From the NCBI RefSeq assembly GCF_900109035.1, contig NZ_FNYD01000006.1, forward strand, positions 218,983 to 282,982: a DNA stretch of 64,000 nt. The letters run 5' to 3'. Positions 36,240-44,692 of this stretch are shown one piece after another (position 1 is the stretch's first letter; the number at the start of each line of letters is the position of its first letter). The stretch is from Cribrihabitans marinus (GTDB lineage: Bacteria > Pseudomonadota > Alphaproteobacteria > Rhodobacterales > Rhodobacteraceae). The notes beneath the pieces were generated by a model, which searched no databases, had not been told where the DNA came from, and saw only the letters and a program-made list of their open reading frames with translations. Made by a program: the position numbers and the translations under genes.

Positions 36240-37016
36240 TCACCCCTCGGGAGGCCCGTCATAGGTCCAGCGATAGCCGGGCGGGGTCGGCCCCTTGTTG
36301 CGGCCGCCCTGCTGGGTCTGCTCCCAGGCATGGGCCAGGATGCCGACCGAGCGCGACAGGCAGAACAGCCCGCGCGCCAGCGGCGGCGCGAAACCCAGCT
36401 CGGCAAAGATCACCGCGGTTGCGCCGTCGATGTTCATCGGCACCGGCCGGGCCTTGCGCCGGGCGATCTCGGCCTCGATGTCCCGTCCGATCCGCGCAAA
36501 CCGCCCGTCGCAGACGCCCTGCGCGGCGGCCCGGTCCACCAGATCCAGCAGGCGCGGAGCGCGCGGGTCGGCGGGCATGTGAAAGCGGTGGCCGAAGCCG
36601 GGCAGGATCGGGCCGTGCTCGGCGATCCAGTCCTCCAGAACCTCGCCCAGAGGCGTCTCGGCGGTGTCGGCCCGGTGATAAAGCTCCACCGCCTGTTGCC
36701 CGGCGCCGCCATGCACGTCGCCCAGCATGTTGAGACCGGTGGCCATCGCGTTGTTGAGCCCGATGCCGCAGGTCGCCGCCATCCGCGCCGCGGCGATGGA
36801 GGGCGCCTGCGGGCCATGATCCACCGCCGCCACCAGCGCCGCCTCCAGCAGCGCCGCCTGGCCGGCCGCCGGCGGGTCGGGGCGGACCATGAGCCAGATC
36901 ATCTCGACGAAGGAGACGTTGCCGATCAGCTCCTGCACCGGCCGGCCCCGGAACGTGATGCGTCCGGGCTCCATGTCGATGATTGCGGTGCGCCACCAGT
37001 CCGATACGTCGCTCAT
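36240..37016 (-). CDS. Citryl-CoA lyase-type enzyme (short citrate-synthase fold)
   Basis: A 258-residue protein of the citrate synthase fold, of the length and type annotated as citryl-CoA lyase, which cleaves citryl-CoA to acetyl-CoA and oxaloacetate. The catalytic residues of the fold are visible: His in DVHGGAGQQAV, His in PGFGHRFH, and Asp in PMNIDGATAV. It lacks the long N-terminal domain of full citrate synthases. It overlaps the start of the preceding CoA-transferase gene and follows TctA, suggesting that an imported tricarboxylate is activated as a CoA ester and cleaved here. A related substrate such as a methylated or hydroxylated citrate is equally possible. Confidence 0.8.
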   Translation of the reverse strand: MSDVSDWWRTAIIDMEPGRITFRGRPVQELIGNVSFVEMIWLMVRPDPPAAGQAALLEAALVAAVDHGPQAPSIAAARMAATCGIGLNNAMATGLNMLGDVHGGAGQQAVELYHRADTAETPLGEVLEDWIAEHGPILPGFGHRFHMPADPRAPRLLDLVDRAAAQGVCDGRFARIGRDIEAEIARRKARPVPMNIDGATAVIFAELGFAPPLARGLFCLSRSVGILAHAWEQTQQGGRNKGPTPPGYRWTYDGPPEG

Positions 37017-38218
37017 ATCGCCCCCTCGCGGCGGAACCGGTCGATCTGGTCGGCGTCATAGCCCAGGTCGCGCAGGATCTCGTCGCTGTGTTGGCCCAGC
37101 CGCGGCGGCGGGCTGTCGACCGCGGGTGTCTGCCCGTCGAACCGGGCCGCCATCCGAAACAGATCGATGCCACGCCCGACGCCCGGCACCGCGTCGAAAT
37201 GCGCGATCAGGTCGCGGCCCGTCACCTGCGGGTGCGCCAGCGTTTCGGGCAGGTCCAGCACGGCCCCGGCGGGCACGCCGATCTCGTTGAACTCGCGCGC
37301 CCAGTCGCGGGCCGGCCGGGTGCGCAGGTCGCGCTCCAGTTCGGCCCTGAGCGCGGCGCGGTTGCGTTTGCGGTCCTCGCGGGTGGCGTAGTCGGGATGC
37401 TCCAGCAGATCCGCCCGGCACAGGTGCCGGGCCAGCGCCTGCCACTGCTCGTCCTTGTTGGCCGCGATGTTGAGCAGCCCGTCGGCGGCCTGGAACGCGC
37501 CCGAGGGGGCCGAGGTCATGTTCTCGTTGCCATTGGGCTCCGGGGTGACCCCGCCGATCAGATAGTTGGAGACCACCCAGCCCATCGTCGCCAGAACCGA
37601 ATCCAGCATCGCCACGTCGATGAACGCCCCGCGCGGTTCGGCATTGAGCGCCGCCGAGATCGCCATCGCCGCGGTCAGCCCGCCGATCGTGTCCGCAACC
37701 GGATAGCCCACGCGCAGCGGTGCGCTGTCGGCATCGCCGGTGATCGACATGACACCCGACGTGCCCTGCACGATCTGGTCATAGGCCGGGCGTTGCGCCC
37801 AGGGCCCGTCCTGCCCGAAGCCCGAGATCGCGCAGTAGATCAGCCGCGGGTTCTCGGGCTTGAGCATCTCGTAAGCGACCCCGAGCCGCGCCATGACACC
37901 GGGCCGGAAATTCTCGACCAGCACGTCGGCGCCGCGCACCAGCCGGCGCAGGATGTCGCGCCCGGCCTCGGACTTGAGGTTCACCGTGATGGATCTCTTG
38001 CCCGCGTTCTGCGCCAGAAAGCTGATGCCCATGCCGGCCGAGTTCAACTCGGCATCCGCCCCGAGGTTGCGGGCCAGGTCGCCCCGGCCGGCCGCCTCGA
38101 CCTTCACCACATCGGCGCCCAGATGGGCCAGTTGGTGACAGGCAAAGGGGCCGGCCAGCACGTTGGTCAGGTCGAGCACGCGCACACCGGCCAGCGGGCG
38201 CGTACTGTCAGTCGGCAT
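37013..38218 (-). CDS. Class III CoA-transferase (CaiB/BaiF family)
   Basis: A 401-residue family III CoA-transferase with VRVLDLTNVLAGPFACHQLAHLGADVV, GKRSITVNLKSEAG, LVENFRPGVM and SGFGQDGPWAQRPAYDQIVQG (the catalytic aspartate is in PAYD). It overlaps TctA by 11 bases and the lyase by four, so it is locked in the tricarboxylate operon. The natural reading is that it loads CoA from a donor such as succinyl- or acetyl-CoA onto the imported acid; donor and acceptor are inference. It is similar in type but clearly distinct from the CoA-transferase at 11504-12700. Confidence 0.88.
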   Translation of the reverse strand: MPTDSTRPLAGVRVLDLTNVLAGPFACHQLAHLGADVVKVEAAGRGDLARNLGADAELNSAGMGISFLAQNAGKRSITVNLKSEAGRDILRRLVRGADVLVENFRPGVMARLGVAYEMLKPENPRLIYCAISGFGQDGPWAQRPAYDQIVQGTSGVMSITGDADSAPLRVGYPVADTIGGLTAAMAISAALNAEPRGAFIDVAMLDSVLATMGWVVSNYLIGGVTPEPNGNENMTSAPSGAFQAADGLLNIAANKDEQWQALARHLCRADLLEHPDYATREDRKRNRAALRAELERDLRTRPARDWAREFNEIGVPAGAVLDLPETLAHPQVTGRDLIAHFDAVPGVGRGIDLFRMAARFDGQTPAVDSPPPRLGQHSDEILRDLGYDADQIDRFRREGAI

Positions 38219-39722
38219 CGGCGACGCCCTTGGCCCGCAGCCGCGCCCGGCGCGCGCGATAGCTGGGCAGCGCCACCAGGATCACCGCCAAGCCCAGCAG
38301 GCCCATGGTCATCGGCCGCTCCAGGATGAAGCCGACCCCGTCATAAAGCTGCATCGAGCGGGCGAAATTGTCCTCGAGCATCCGGCCCAGGATGAACCCG
38401 ATCAGCAGCGGCGCCAGAGGATAGTCGGCAAAGCGCAGGATCGTGGCACAGATGCCCAGGCCCACCAGGATCAGCAGCTCGGTGGCGTTGTTCTGGCCGA
38501 TATAGGCCCCCATCAGAGTGAAGAACAAGATGAACGGGATCAGGTAGTTGCGCGGCACCGCCAGCACCTTGGCGATATAGGGGATCAGCGGCAGGTTCAG
38601 GATCAGCAGGATCACGTTGCCCACATACATCGAGATGATCACCGCCCAGAAGATCTCGGGCTGATCCAGCATCAGCCGCGGCCCCGGCGACACGTTGAGC
38701 GCGATCAGCGCCCCCAGCAGGATCGCCGTGGTGCCCGAGCCGGGGATGCCCAGCGTCAGGAGCGGCACGAAAGAGCCGGTGCAGGCGGCGTTGTTGGCAC
38801 TCTCCGGCGCGGCCAGGCCCTTGACCGAGCCCTTGCCGAACTGCTCCTGTTCCTCCTTGGGCGCGATGTTGCGCTCGACCGCATAGCCCAGGAAGCTGGC
38901 GATCGTCGCCCCGGCGCCGGGCAGCACGCCGATCAGGAAGCCCTGGACCGACTGCCGGCCGATCACCGGCGCGATGGCCCGCGCCTCGTCGCGGGTGATG
39001 CGCAGGTCCTTGATTTCGCCGCTGCCCTCGGTCTTGGACCGGCCGGGATCCAGCACCAGGTACATCGCCTCGGGCAGCGCGAACATGGCCATGGCCAGGG
39101 TGATGAAGCCGAAGCCCGATTGCAGGTCCATGATGCCCATGGTGAAACGCGGCAGGTTGAACAGCGCGCCTTCGCCCACCGTGGCCATGATCAGGCCCAG
39201 AAGGGTCATCAGCAGCGCCTTGCCCACCTGTCCCGACCCGGCAAACGCCGCGATGGCGCTCAGACCCACGACCATGAGCGCGAAATACTCGGCCGAATGG
39301 AACAGCAACGCCACCGAGGCCAGCGCCGGGGCGAAGATCATCAGCAGGATCGCCCCCACGGTGCCGCCGCAGAAGGACGAGATCGCGGCAACCGTCAGCG
39401 CCTTGCCCGCCTTGCCCTGGCGGGCCAGGGGATAGCCGTCGAAACTGGTGGCCACGGTCGAAGCGACGCCCGGCGCGTTGATCAGGATCGACGAGGTCGA
39501 GCCGCCGAAGATCGCGCCGTAGTAGACCCCGGCCAGCAGGATCAGCGCCGCCGAGGGATCGCCGATGGAGATCGCCACCGGGATCATGATGGCGATGATC
39601 GACATCGGCCCCAGGCCGGGCAGCATGCCGATGAAGGTGCCGATCAGGCAGCCGCCGATCACCATCAGGATATTCGTGAGCGAAAAGGCCGTTCCCAGCC
39701 CGATCATGATGCCTTCGAGCAT
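38208..39722 (-). CDS. tctA: Tripartite tricarboxylate transporter large permease TctA
   Basis: A 504-residue membrane protein with about 12 helices, the large subunit of a TctABC secondary transporter. It has the duplicated family motif: MVIGGCLIGTFIGMLPGLGP near the N-terminus and FLIGVLPGAGATIASFLGYA in the middle, plus APESANNAACTGSFVPLLTL. Import is driven by a cation gradient with the help of TctC. It lies two bases downstream of tctB and overlaps the CoA-transferase start. Confidence 0.95.
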   Translation of the reverse strand: MLEGIMIGLGTAFSLTNILMVIGGCLIGTFIGMLPGLGPMSIIAIMIPVAISIGDPSAALILLAGVYYGAIFGGSTSSILINAPGVASTVATSFDGYPLARQGKAGKALTVAAISSFCGGTVGAILLMIFAPALASVALLFHSAEYFALMVVGLSAIAAFAGSGQVGKALLMTLLGLIMATVGEGALFNLPRFTMGIMDLQSGFGFITLAMAMFALPEAMYLVLDPGRSKTEGSGEIKDLRITRDEARAIAPVIGRQSVQGFLIGVLPGAGATIASFLGYAVERNIAPKEEQEQFGKGSVKGLAAPESANNAACTGSFVPLLTLGIPGSGTTAILLGALIALNVSPGPRLMLDQPEIFWAVIISMYVGNVILLILNLPLIPYIAKVLAVPRNYLIPFILFFTLMGAYIGQNNATELLILVGLGICATILRFADYPLAPLLIGFILGRMLEDNFARSMQLYDGVGFILERPMTMGLLGLAVILVALPSYRARRARLRAKGVADAD

Positions 39723-39723
39723 G

Positions 39724-40218
39724 TCAGCCTCCGGTTCCGAGGAAGAACGGCCAGGGCCGCAGGTAGATGCCCAGAACCTGCTGGACCAGGTGCCAGACGA
39801 CGCCGGCCGCGATCAGCGCGACGGGGATCAGGATATGGAGCTTGCGCTCGCCCAGGATAATCGCGCCGATCGCCAGGAAGCCGACCGTCGCGATCAGGAA
39901 GCCCGCAGGACGCAGCAGCAGCGCATAGGCCACCATCAACCCCAGCAGCGCCAGCGCCTGGCCGATCTTGTAATCGGTCAGCCGGCGATAGTTGATGTCC
40001 ATCGGCTTGGGATCGGCCGCGCCCTTCTCGAGTCCCAGCAGGACCGCAAGCGCCACCAGCGCCGCCATCACCGAAAGGATCTTGGGAAACGTGCTGGGCC
40101 AGATCGGGTTGCGCTGCATGAAGGGCGGCAGACCGGCATCCATGGTGAAGAACGCGGCATAGCCGTAGGCTAGGCAGATCATCAGTATGACCAATGCAAT
40201 CCAGCGGTCGAGTGCCAT
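39724..40218 (-). CDS. tctB: Tripartite tricarboxylate transporter small permease TctB
   Basis: A 164-residue protein with four membrane helices, the small subunit of the TctABC system. Seen: LDRWIALVILMICLAYGYAA at the N-terminus and the conserved hydrophobic GFLIATVGFLAIGAIILGE. TctB is poorly conserved, so length, helix number and order carry most of the weight. The start at 40218 is fixed by GGAGG five bases upstream; a longer reading to 40230 is weaker. Confidence 0.92.
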   Translation of the reverse strand: MALDRWIALVILMICLAYGYAAFFTMDAGLPPFMQRNPIWPSTFPKILSVMAALVALAVLLGLEKGAADPKPMDINYRRLTDYKIGQALALLGLMVAYALLLRPAGFLIATVGFLAIGAIILGERKLHILIPVALIAAGVVWHLVQQVLGIYLRPWPFFLGTGG

Positions 40219-40259
40219 TGAAACCTCCACAGGTGGTTCTTGTGGTCACCGTTGCGATC

Positions 40260-40516
40260 CGGGGGCGCTGCCCCCGTCGCGCGGTGCGCGACTCCCCCGA
40301 GGTATTTCGGGCGAGAGGAAACCGGATCTTAACCCGATTCCCTCAAGCTCCACGCGCGGTACAGGCTGAGGAGCCGATGACCGCGCGAGGGGAAGGCGCG
40401 TTCCTTCTTCCGGAAAGGGGGGCCTGCACGGCCTCCCTTTCCTCTCGCTTTCAAATACCTCGGGAGCGCGAGGGTGGAACCCTCGCATCCCAAGTAAAGA
40501 GCGCGGCGCAGCCGCA
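40260..40516. repeat. Intergenic repeat region between tctC and tctB with several hairpins
   Basis: This 306-base gap holds no gene. An interrupted inverted repeat has arms at 40292-40321 and 40438-40466, both built on CCCGAGGTATTT plus GCGAGAGGAAA. Smaller hairpins are GGGGGCGCTGCCCCC at 40261-40275, GCGAGGGT/ACCCTCGC around 40468-40486, and GCGGC/GCCGC at 40503-40515, ten bases after the tctC stop. The arms resemble a short palindromic repeat seen between genes in Rhodobacteraceae. Such structures after a binding-protein gene usually stabilise its mRNA or reduce read-through. Confidence 0.6.
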
Positions 40517-40524
40517 CCTTTGGG

Positions 40525-41511
40525 TCAGAGGAAGCCGAGCTGCTTCATCAGGTCACCGATTTCCTGTTCCTGCTTCTCCAGGAACGCCTGGAAATCCGCG
40601 CCGCTGTTGTGGATGTTGACCCAGCCGTTGCGCGAGCGGACCTCTTCCCAGGCCTCGGTCTCGTACATCTTGTCCAGCGCCTCCTGATAGGCGGCCAGCT
40701 TGTCCTCGGGCAGTCCGGGTGCGCCGAAGAAGCCGCGCCAGTTGATGAAGGTGGTGTCGATGCCCTGTTCCTTCATGGTCGGCGCGTCGGCAAAGGCCGG
40801 GACGCGGTCGTCCGAGGTGACGCCGATGATCTTGACCTCGCCGGCATTGGCCAGGTCGACCGCCTCGGAAAAGCCGGTGCTCAGCGCCGCGATCTCGCCC
40901 GAAAGCAGCGCCGCCATCGCCTTGCCGCCGGCGTCATAGGGGATGTATTTCACCGCCGTGGGATCCTCGCCTGCGGCCTTCATCACCATCGCGGCGACCA
41001 GGTGGTCCATGCCGCCGGGCACCGAGCCACCGCCGATCGCGGTGCTGCCGGGATCCGCCTTGTAGGCTGCCAGCAGGTCGTCCATCGAGTTGATCGGGCT
41101 GTCCTTGCCAACCACGAAGGCCGCGTAGTCGCCGATCGTGCCGGCAACCAGGGTGAGGTCGCGGAAGTTCTGCGGGAAGACGCCGGTCAGCGAGCGGATG
41201 ATGATCGGGGTCGAGTTGACCATCAGCGTGCCGTGCTGGCTCTCGGCGTTTTCGATAAGATAGCCGATCGCCTTGCCGCCGCCGCCGCCGGACATGTTCT
41301 CGTAGCTGGCGGTGTCGACCAGGCCGGATTTGGTCAGTGCCTCGCCGGTGCCGCGCGCGGTGCCGTCCCAGCCGCCGCCGGCGCCGCCGGGGATCAGGAA
41401 GTGGATGCTTTCGACCACCTGGTCTTGCGCCTGCGCGGCCGGAACGCCCAGGCTCAGCGCGGCCGCAGCCGCGGTCAGCATGACCCGGCGGGTCAGGGTG
41501 AGTTTCGTCAT
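40525..41511 (-). CDS. tctC: Tripartite tricarboxylate transporter substrate-binding protein TctC
   Basis: A 328-residue periplasmic binding protein of the Bug/TctC family. Signal peptide at residues 1-29 (TRRVMLTAAAAALSLG, cleaved near AQAQ). The mature part begins with IHFLIPGGAGGGWDGTAR, the family's ligand carboxylate loop, followed by GKAIGYLIENAE and VPGGMDHLVAAMVMKAAG. It binds a carboxylate, likely a tri- or dicarboxylic acid, and delivers it to TctAB. The start at 41511 has GGGAGG upstream. It is divergent from the regulator genes. Confidence 0.94.
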   Translation of the reverse strand: MTKLTLTRRVMLTAAAAALSLGVPAAQAQDQVVESIHFLIPGGAGGGWDGTARGTGEALTKSGLVDTASYENMSGGGGGKAIGYLIENAESQHGTLMVNSTPIIIRSLTGVFPQNFRDLTLVAGTIGDYAAFVVGKDSPINSMDDLLAAYKADPGSTAIGGGSVPGGMDHLVAAMVMKAAGEDPTAVKYIPYDAGGKAMAALLSGEIAALSTGFSEAVDLANAGEVKIIGVTSDDRVPAFADAPTMKEQGIDTTFINWRGFFGAPGLPEDKLAAYQEALDKMYETEAWEEVRSRNGWVNIHNSGADFQAFLEKQEQEIGDLMKQLGFL

Positions 41512-41520
41512 GATGTCCTC

Positions 41521-41535
41521 CCATTTGACAAATGG
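41521..41535. promoter_or_regulatory. Perfect palindrome in the tctC/tctD divergent region
   Basis: CCATTTG-A-CAAATGG is a perfect dyad placed directly upstream of the tctC Shine-Dalgarno and in the 107-base gap that separates tctC from tctD. It is a candidate binding site for TctD or a short leader hairpin. A weaker GGCGG/CCGCC repeat follows at 41534-41548. Function is inferred from position. Confidence 0.45.
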
Positions 41536-41618
41536 CGGTTGTCCCGCCCATCACTGAAAGGAAACATGCGAAGCTGACACTAACCTGTCGCGGCCTCGCA
41601 CCGGAGGAGGGCGGGCAC

Positions 41619-42284
41619 ATGCGGTTCCTGTTGGTCGAGGATTCCGAAAGCCTCGCGGCGGCGGTACTGGACCGGTTGCGGCTCGACGGGCATGTAGTCG
41701 ACCATGCCGGCGATGTCGAACAGGCGCGAGCCTTTGCCGAGACAACCGATTACGACTTGATATTGCTGGATATCATGCTGCCGGACGGCGACGGGCGAGA
41801 GTTCCTCAGGACCCACCGCAGGCGGGCGGACGAGACCCCGGTGATCGTGCTGACCGCGCGCTCGGCGGTGTCCGACCGGGTGGGCGTACTGGACCTGGGC
41901 GCGGATGATTACATCACCAAGCCGTTCGACTTCTCCGAACTCGAGGCGCGCTGCCGGGCGGTGCTGCGCCGGCGCGGCGGCGGGGCATCCACCGAACGGC
42001 GATTCGGCGATGTCGTCTTCGATCCGCTGGCCGGGACACTGGTCGTGGCCGGCACGCGGGTCGACCTGCGCAACCGGGAATTGCGGCTTCTCGAGATCTT
42101 TCTGAGTGCCCCCGAGCGGCTGTTCTCCAAGGCCAAGCTGGTGGACCGCCTGTTCAGCTATGACGAGGAGGTCTCGGACAATGCCATCGAGGTCTATGTC
42201 GGACGGCTGCGCAAGCACCTGGCGGGCTCGTCCGTGCAGATCGTAACCGTGCGCGGCATGGGCTACAGGATCACCGCGGGATGA
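41619..42284 (+). CDS. tctD: Response regulator TctD, OmpR family
   Basis: A 221-residue OmpR/PhoB-type response regulator. Receiver domain (residues 1-115) with acidic pocket VEDSE, phosphoacceptor aspartate in DLILLDIMLPDGDG, switch threonine/serine in VIVLTARSA and lysine in DDYITKPFD. The C-terminal winged helix (about 125-220) ends VTVRGMGYRITAG. GGAGGAG precedes the start at 41619. Its stop overlaps the kinase start. It should respond to the transported acid and activate the divergent tct operon. Confidence 0.92.
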   Translation: MRFLLVEDSESLAAAVLDRLRLDGHVVDHAGDVEQARAFAETTDYDLILLDIMLPDGDGREFLRTHRRRADETPVIVLTARSAVSDRVGVLDLGADDYITKPFDFSELEARCRAVLRRRGGGASTERRFGDVVFDPLAGTLVVAGTRVDLRNRELRLLEIFLSAPERLFSKAKLVDRLFSYDEEVSDNAIEVYVGRLRKHLAGSSVQIVTVRGMGYRITAG

Positions 42285-43657
42285 GCGGCGCGCTGGCTGT
42301 CAGCGGCTCGATCCGCCGCCGCCTGATCGTGCAGCTGTTGCTGGGCGCGGCGGTGCTGGCGGCGGCGCTTGTATTGCTGGTCACCAACCTGGCGCGCACC
42401 GTGGCGCAGGAGACGCAGGACAGCATCCTGATGGCCTCGGTGACCTCGATTCTCGACACGATGACGGTGCGTGACGGCGCGGTGTCGGTGGACCTGCCCT
42501 ATGCGGCGCTGTCGATGCTGGGCAATGTCAGCGAGGACCGGGTGTTCTATCGCATCCTGGCCGATGGCGCGGTGCTCACCGGTTACGGCGACCTGCCGCC
42601 GCCGGGGGAGGGCGTGGGGCGCGACGGCGGATATCAGACGACGCGGTATCGCGATGCAGAGATCCGCATGGCCAGCGCTCGGCGGTTGCTGTCGGTGGCC
42701 GGAACCCCGGTGCGCGTGACCGTCTCGGTGGCGCAGACCCGGGACGGGCAGGCGCGGCGCCTGGCCGAGATCCGGCGTCTGGGCGGGGCGATCGGCCTGG
42801 GCTTCTTCGCGCTCGCCGCGCTGCTGGCGGTCGTGACCGCACAGAGCGGCCTGCGCCCGCTGCGCAACCTGGCCGGCGCTGTGTCACGGCGCGGCCCCAA
42901 GGATCTGCGCCCGGTGCGCGGGCCGGTGCCTCAGGAGATGGCGCCGCTGGTCGGCTCGCTCAACCGCTTCATCGAACGGCTGACCTATTCGCTGTCGCGG
43001 TCCGAGGATTTCATCGCCGAGGCCGCCCATCGGGTACGCACGCCGCTGTCGACCGTGCGCACCCAGGCCGAGATCGCCTTGCGCCGGGTCGAGCGCCCCG
43101 AGAACCGCGCCGCGCTGAAGGAGATGATCCGGGCCATCGACGAAAGCTCGCGGGCGGCGGGGCAGCTGCTGGACCACGCGATGGTGACGTTTCGGACCGA
43201 CCATCTGGAGCGTGAGGCGGTGGACCTGTGCGGGTTGGCGCGGGACCTGGCCGACCGGCTTGGTCCGGTGGCCGAACTGCGCGACATCCGCATCGCGCTG
43301 AGCTGCGACGGGCAGCCGGTCGTGCAGGGCGATGCGGTGCTGATCGAGAACGCGCTGCGCAACGTTCTGGACAACGCCATCAAGTATTCGCCCCGCGATT
43401 GCGCCATCGATATCGAGGTCGGCCAGGGCCGGGACGGCGCGGCGATCCGGGTCCGTGACCAGGCCGGCGGCTTTCCCGAGGACGAGCTCGACCGAATGCC
43501 GATGCGCTTCGCCCGGGGCTCGAACGCGGCCGAGACGGTGGGGTCGGGCCTGGGCCTGACCATCGCGCGTGAGGTGCTCGAGGCGCATGGCGGCCGCCTG
43601 GAGCTGAGCAACGAGGGGGAGGGCGCATGCGTCACCTTGCATTTTCCGCCCTGCTGA
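42281..43657 (+). CDS. tctE: Sensor histidine kinase TctE
   Basis: A 458-residue membrane histidine kinase: first helix at about residues 12-38, a periplasmic sensor region, second helix around 170-190 (LGFFALAALLAVV), then dimerisation and ATPase domains. H-box is AEAAHRVRTPLSTVRTQAE with the phosphoacceptor histidine; the residue after it is Arg rather than the common Glu, and related TctE proteins also vary there (AHQLRTPL). N-box NALRNVLDNAIKYSP and the G boxes are intact. It overlaps both neighbours, so tctD, tctE and the following binding-protein gene form one unit. Confidence 0.92.
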   Translation: MSGALAVSGSIRRRLIVQLLLGAAVLAAALVLLVTNLARTVAQETQDSILMASVTSILDTMTVRDGAVSVDLPYAALSMLGNVSEDRVFYRILADGAVLTGYGDLPPPGEGVGRDGGYQTTRYRDAEIRMASARRLLSVAGTPVRVTVSVAQTRDGQARRLAEIRRLGGAIGLGFFALAALLAVVTAQSGLRPLRNLAGAVSRRGPKDLRPVRGPVPQEMAPLVGSLNRFIERLTYSLSRSEDFIAEAAHRVRTPLSTVRTQAEIALRRVERPENRAALKEMIRAIDESSRAAGQLLDHAMVTFRTDHLEREAVDLCGLARDLADRLGPVAELRDIRIALSCDGQPVVQGDAVLIENALRNVLDNAIKYSPRDCAIDIEVGQGRDGAAIRVRDQAGGFPEDELDRMPMRFARGSNAAETVGSGLGLTIAREVLEAHGGRLELSNEGEGACVTLHFPPC

Positions 43658-44661
43658 GCGGGGCCTTGTCGGTTCTGGCCGTCGCAGTGGCCGCGTTCGA
43701 GATCGAGAACCACATCGTGGTTGGCCCCGAAGACGCGCCGCGCCGCCTGCAGGTGATCTCGACCGCCGATGCCGATCTGTTCGCGCCGCTCCTTCAGGTC
43801 TTTGCCGACCGTCAGGGCGATCTGCGCATCGACTACACCGTCGCCAGCAGCACCGAGCTGATGCGCGCAGTCACCGGCGGGGCGCCGTTCGACGTGGCGC
43901 TGTCCTCGGCGATGGACCTGCAGACCAAGCTGGCCAATGACGGGCACACGCGCCCGCACCGTTCGGCCGCGACGGCGCTGGTGCCCGCGCGGGCGCGCTG
44001 GCGCGATCACCTCTTTGCGTTTTCCCAGGAGCCCGCGGCGCTGGTGATCTCGCCGGCGGCGTTCCAGGGCCTGGAGGTCCCGCGCACGCGGCTGGACCTG
44101 ATCCGCCTTCTGCGCGACCACGAGGACCGTTTTCGCGGGCGGGTCGGCACCTATGACGTGGCGCAGAGCGGGCTGGGCTATCTCTTCGCTACGCAGGACG
44201 TGCGCGCCTCGGAAAGCTACTGGCGGCTGACCGAGGTGATGGGGAGCCTGGAAACCCGGCTCTATTGCTGCTCGGGCGACATGATCGAGGATGTCAGCAC
44301 GGGCCGGATCGCGCTGGCCTACAACGTGCTGGGCAGCTATGCGGCGGCGCGCACCGACCTGGGCGACCGGATCGAGATCGTCGAGTTCCAGGACTATACG
44401 ACGCTGATGCTGCGCACCGCCGCGATCCTGCGCGATGCCCGCAACCCGGACGCGGCCGCGGCCTTCGTGGATCACCTGATCCGCGCCGCCTGGGGCGCGG
44501 GCGAGATGGAAGAATACCCGTTTCCGCGCCTGCCGGAACAGGGCGAAGCGGTCAGCGCCGCGCTGCGCCCCATCCGCCTCGGCCCCGGTCTTCTGGTGCA
44601 TCTGGATGCGCTCAAGCGCCAGGGCTTCCTGTCGGAATGGCGGGACGCGATGCGCCGCTGA
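43627..44661 (+). CDS. Solute-binding protein encoded with TctDE, possible co-sensor
   Basis: A 344-residue periplasmic binding protein (family 1/6, iron- or sulfate-type fold) with a signal peptide (residues 1-23, AFSALLSGALSVLAVAVAA). Seen: LLQVFADRQGDLRIDYTVAS, GGAPFDVALSSAMDLQTKLA, and a domain that ends in RNPDAAAAFVDHLI, all typical of such proteins. It is unrelated to the TctC type. The gene overlaps the kinase gene by 31 bases and there is no ABC permease next to it, so it probably presents ligand to the TctE sensor rather than feeding a transporter. That role is inference from gene order. Confidence 0.82.
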   Translation: MRHLAFSALLSGALSVLAVAVAAFEIENHIVVGPEDAPRRLQVISTADADLFAPLLQVFADRQGDLRIDYTVASSTELMRAVTGGAPFDVALSSAMDLQTKLANDGHTRPHRSAATALVPARARWRDHLFAFSQEPAALVISPAAFQGLEVPRTRLDLIRLLRDHEDRFRGRVGTYDVAQSGLGYLFATQDVRASESYWRLTEVMGSLETRLYCCSGDMIEDVSTGRIALAYNVLGSYAAARTDLGDRIEIVEFQDYTTLMLRTAAILRDARNPDAAAAFVDHLIRAAWGAGEMEEYPFPRLPEQGEAVSAALRPIRLGPGLLVHLDALKRQGFLSEWRDAMRR

Positions 44662-44692
44662 TCGGCAATCGGCTGCTCGCGGGGGCGGCGGG

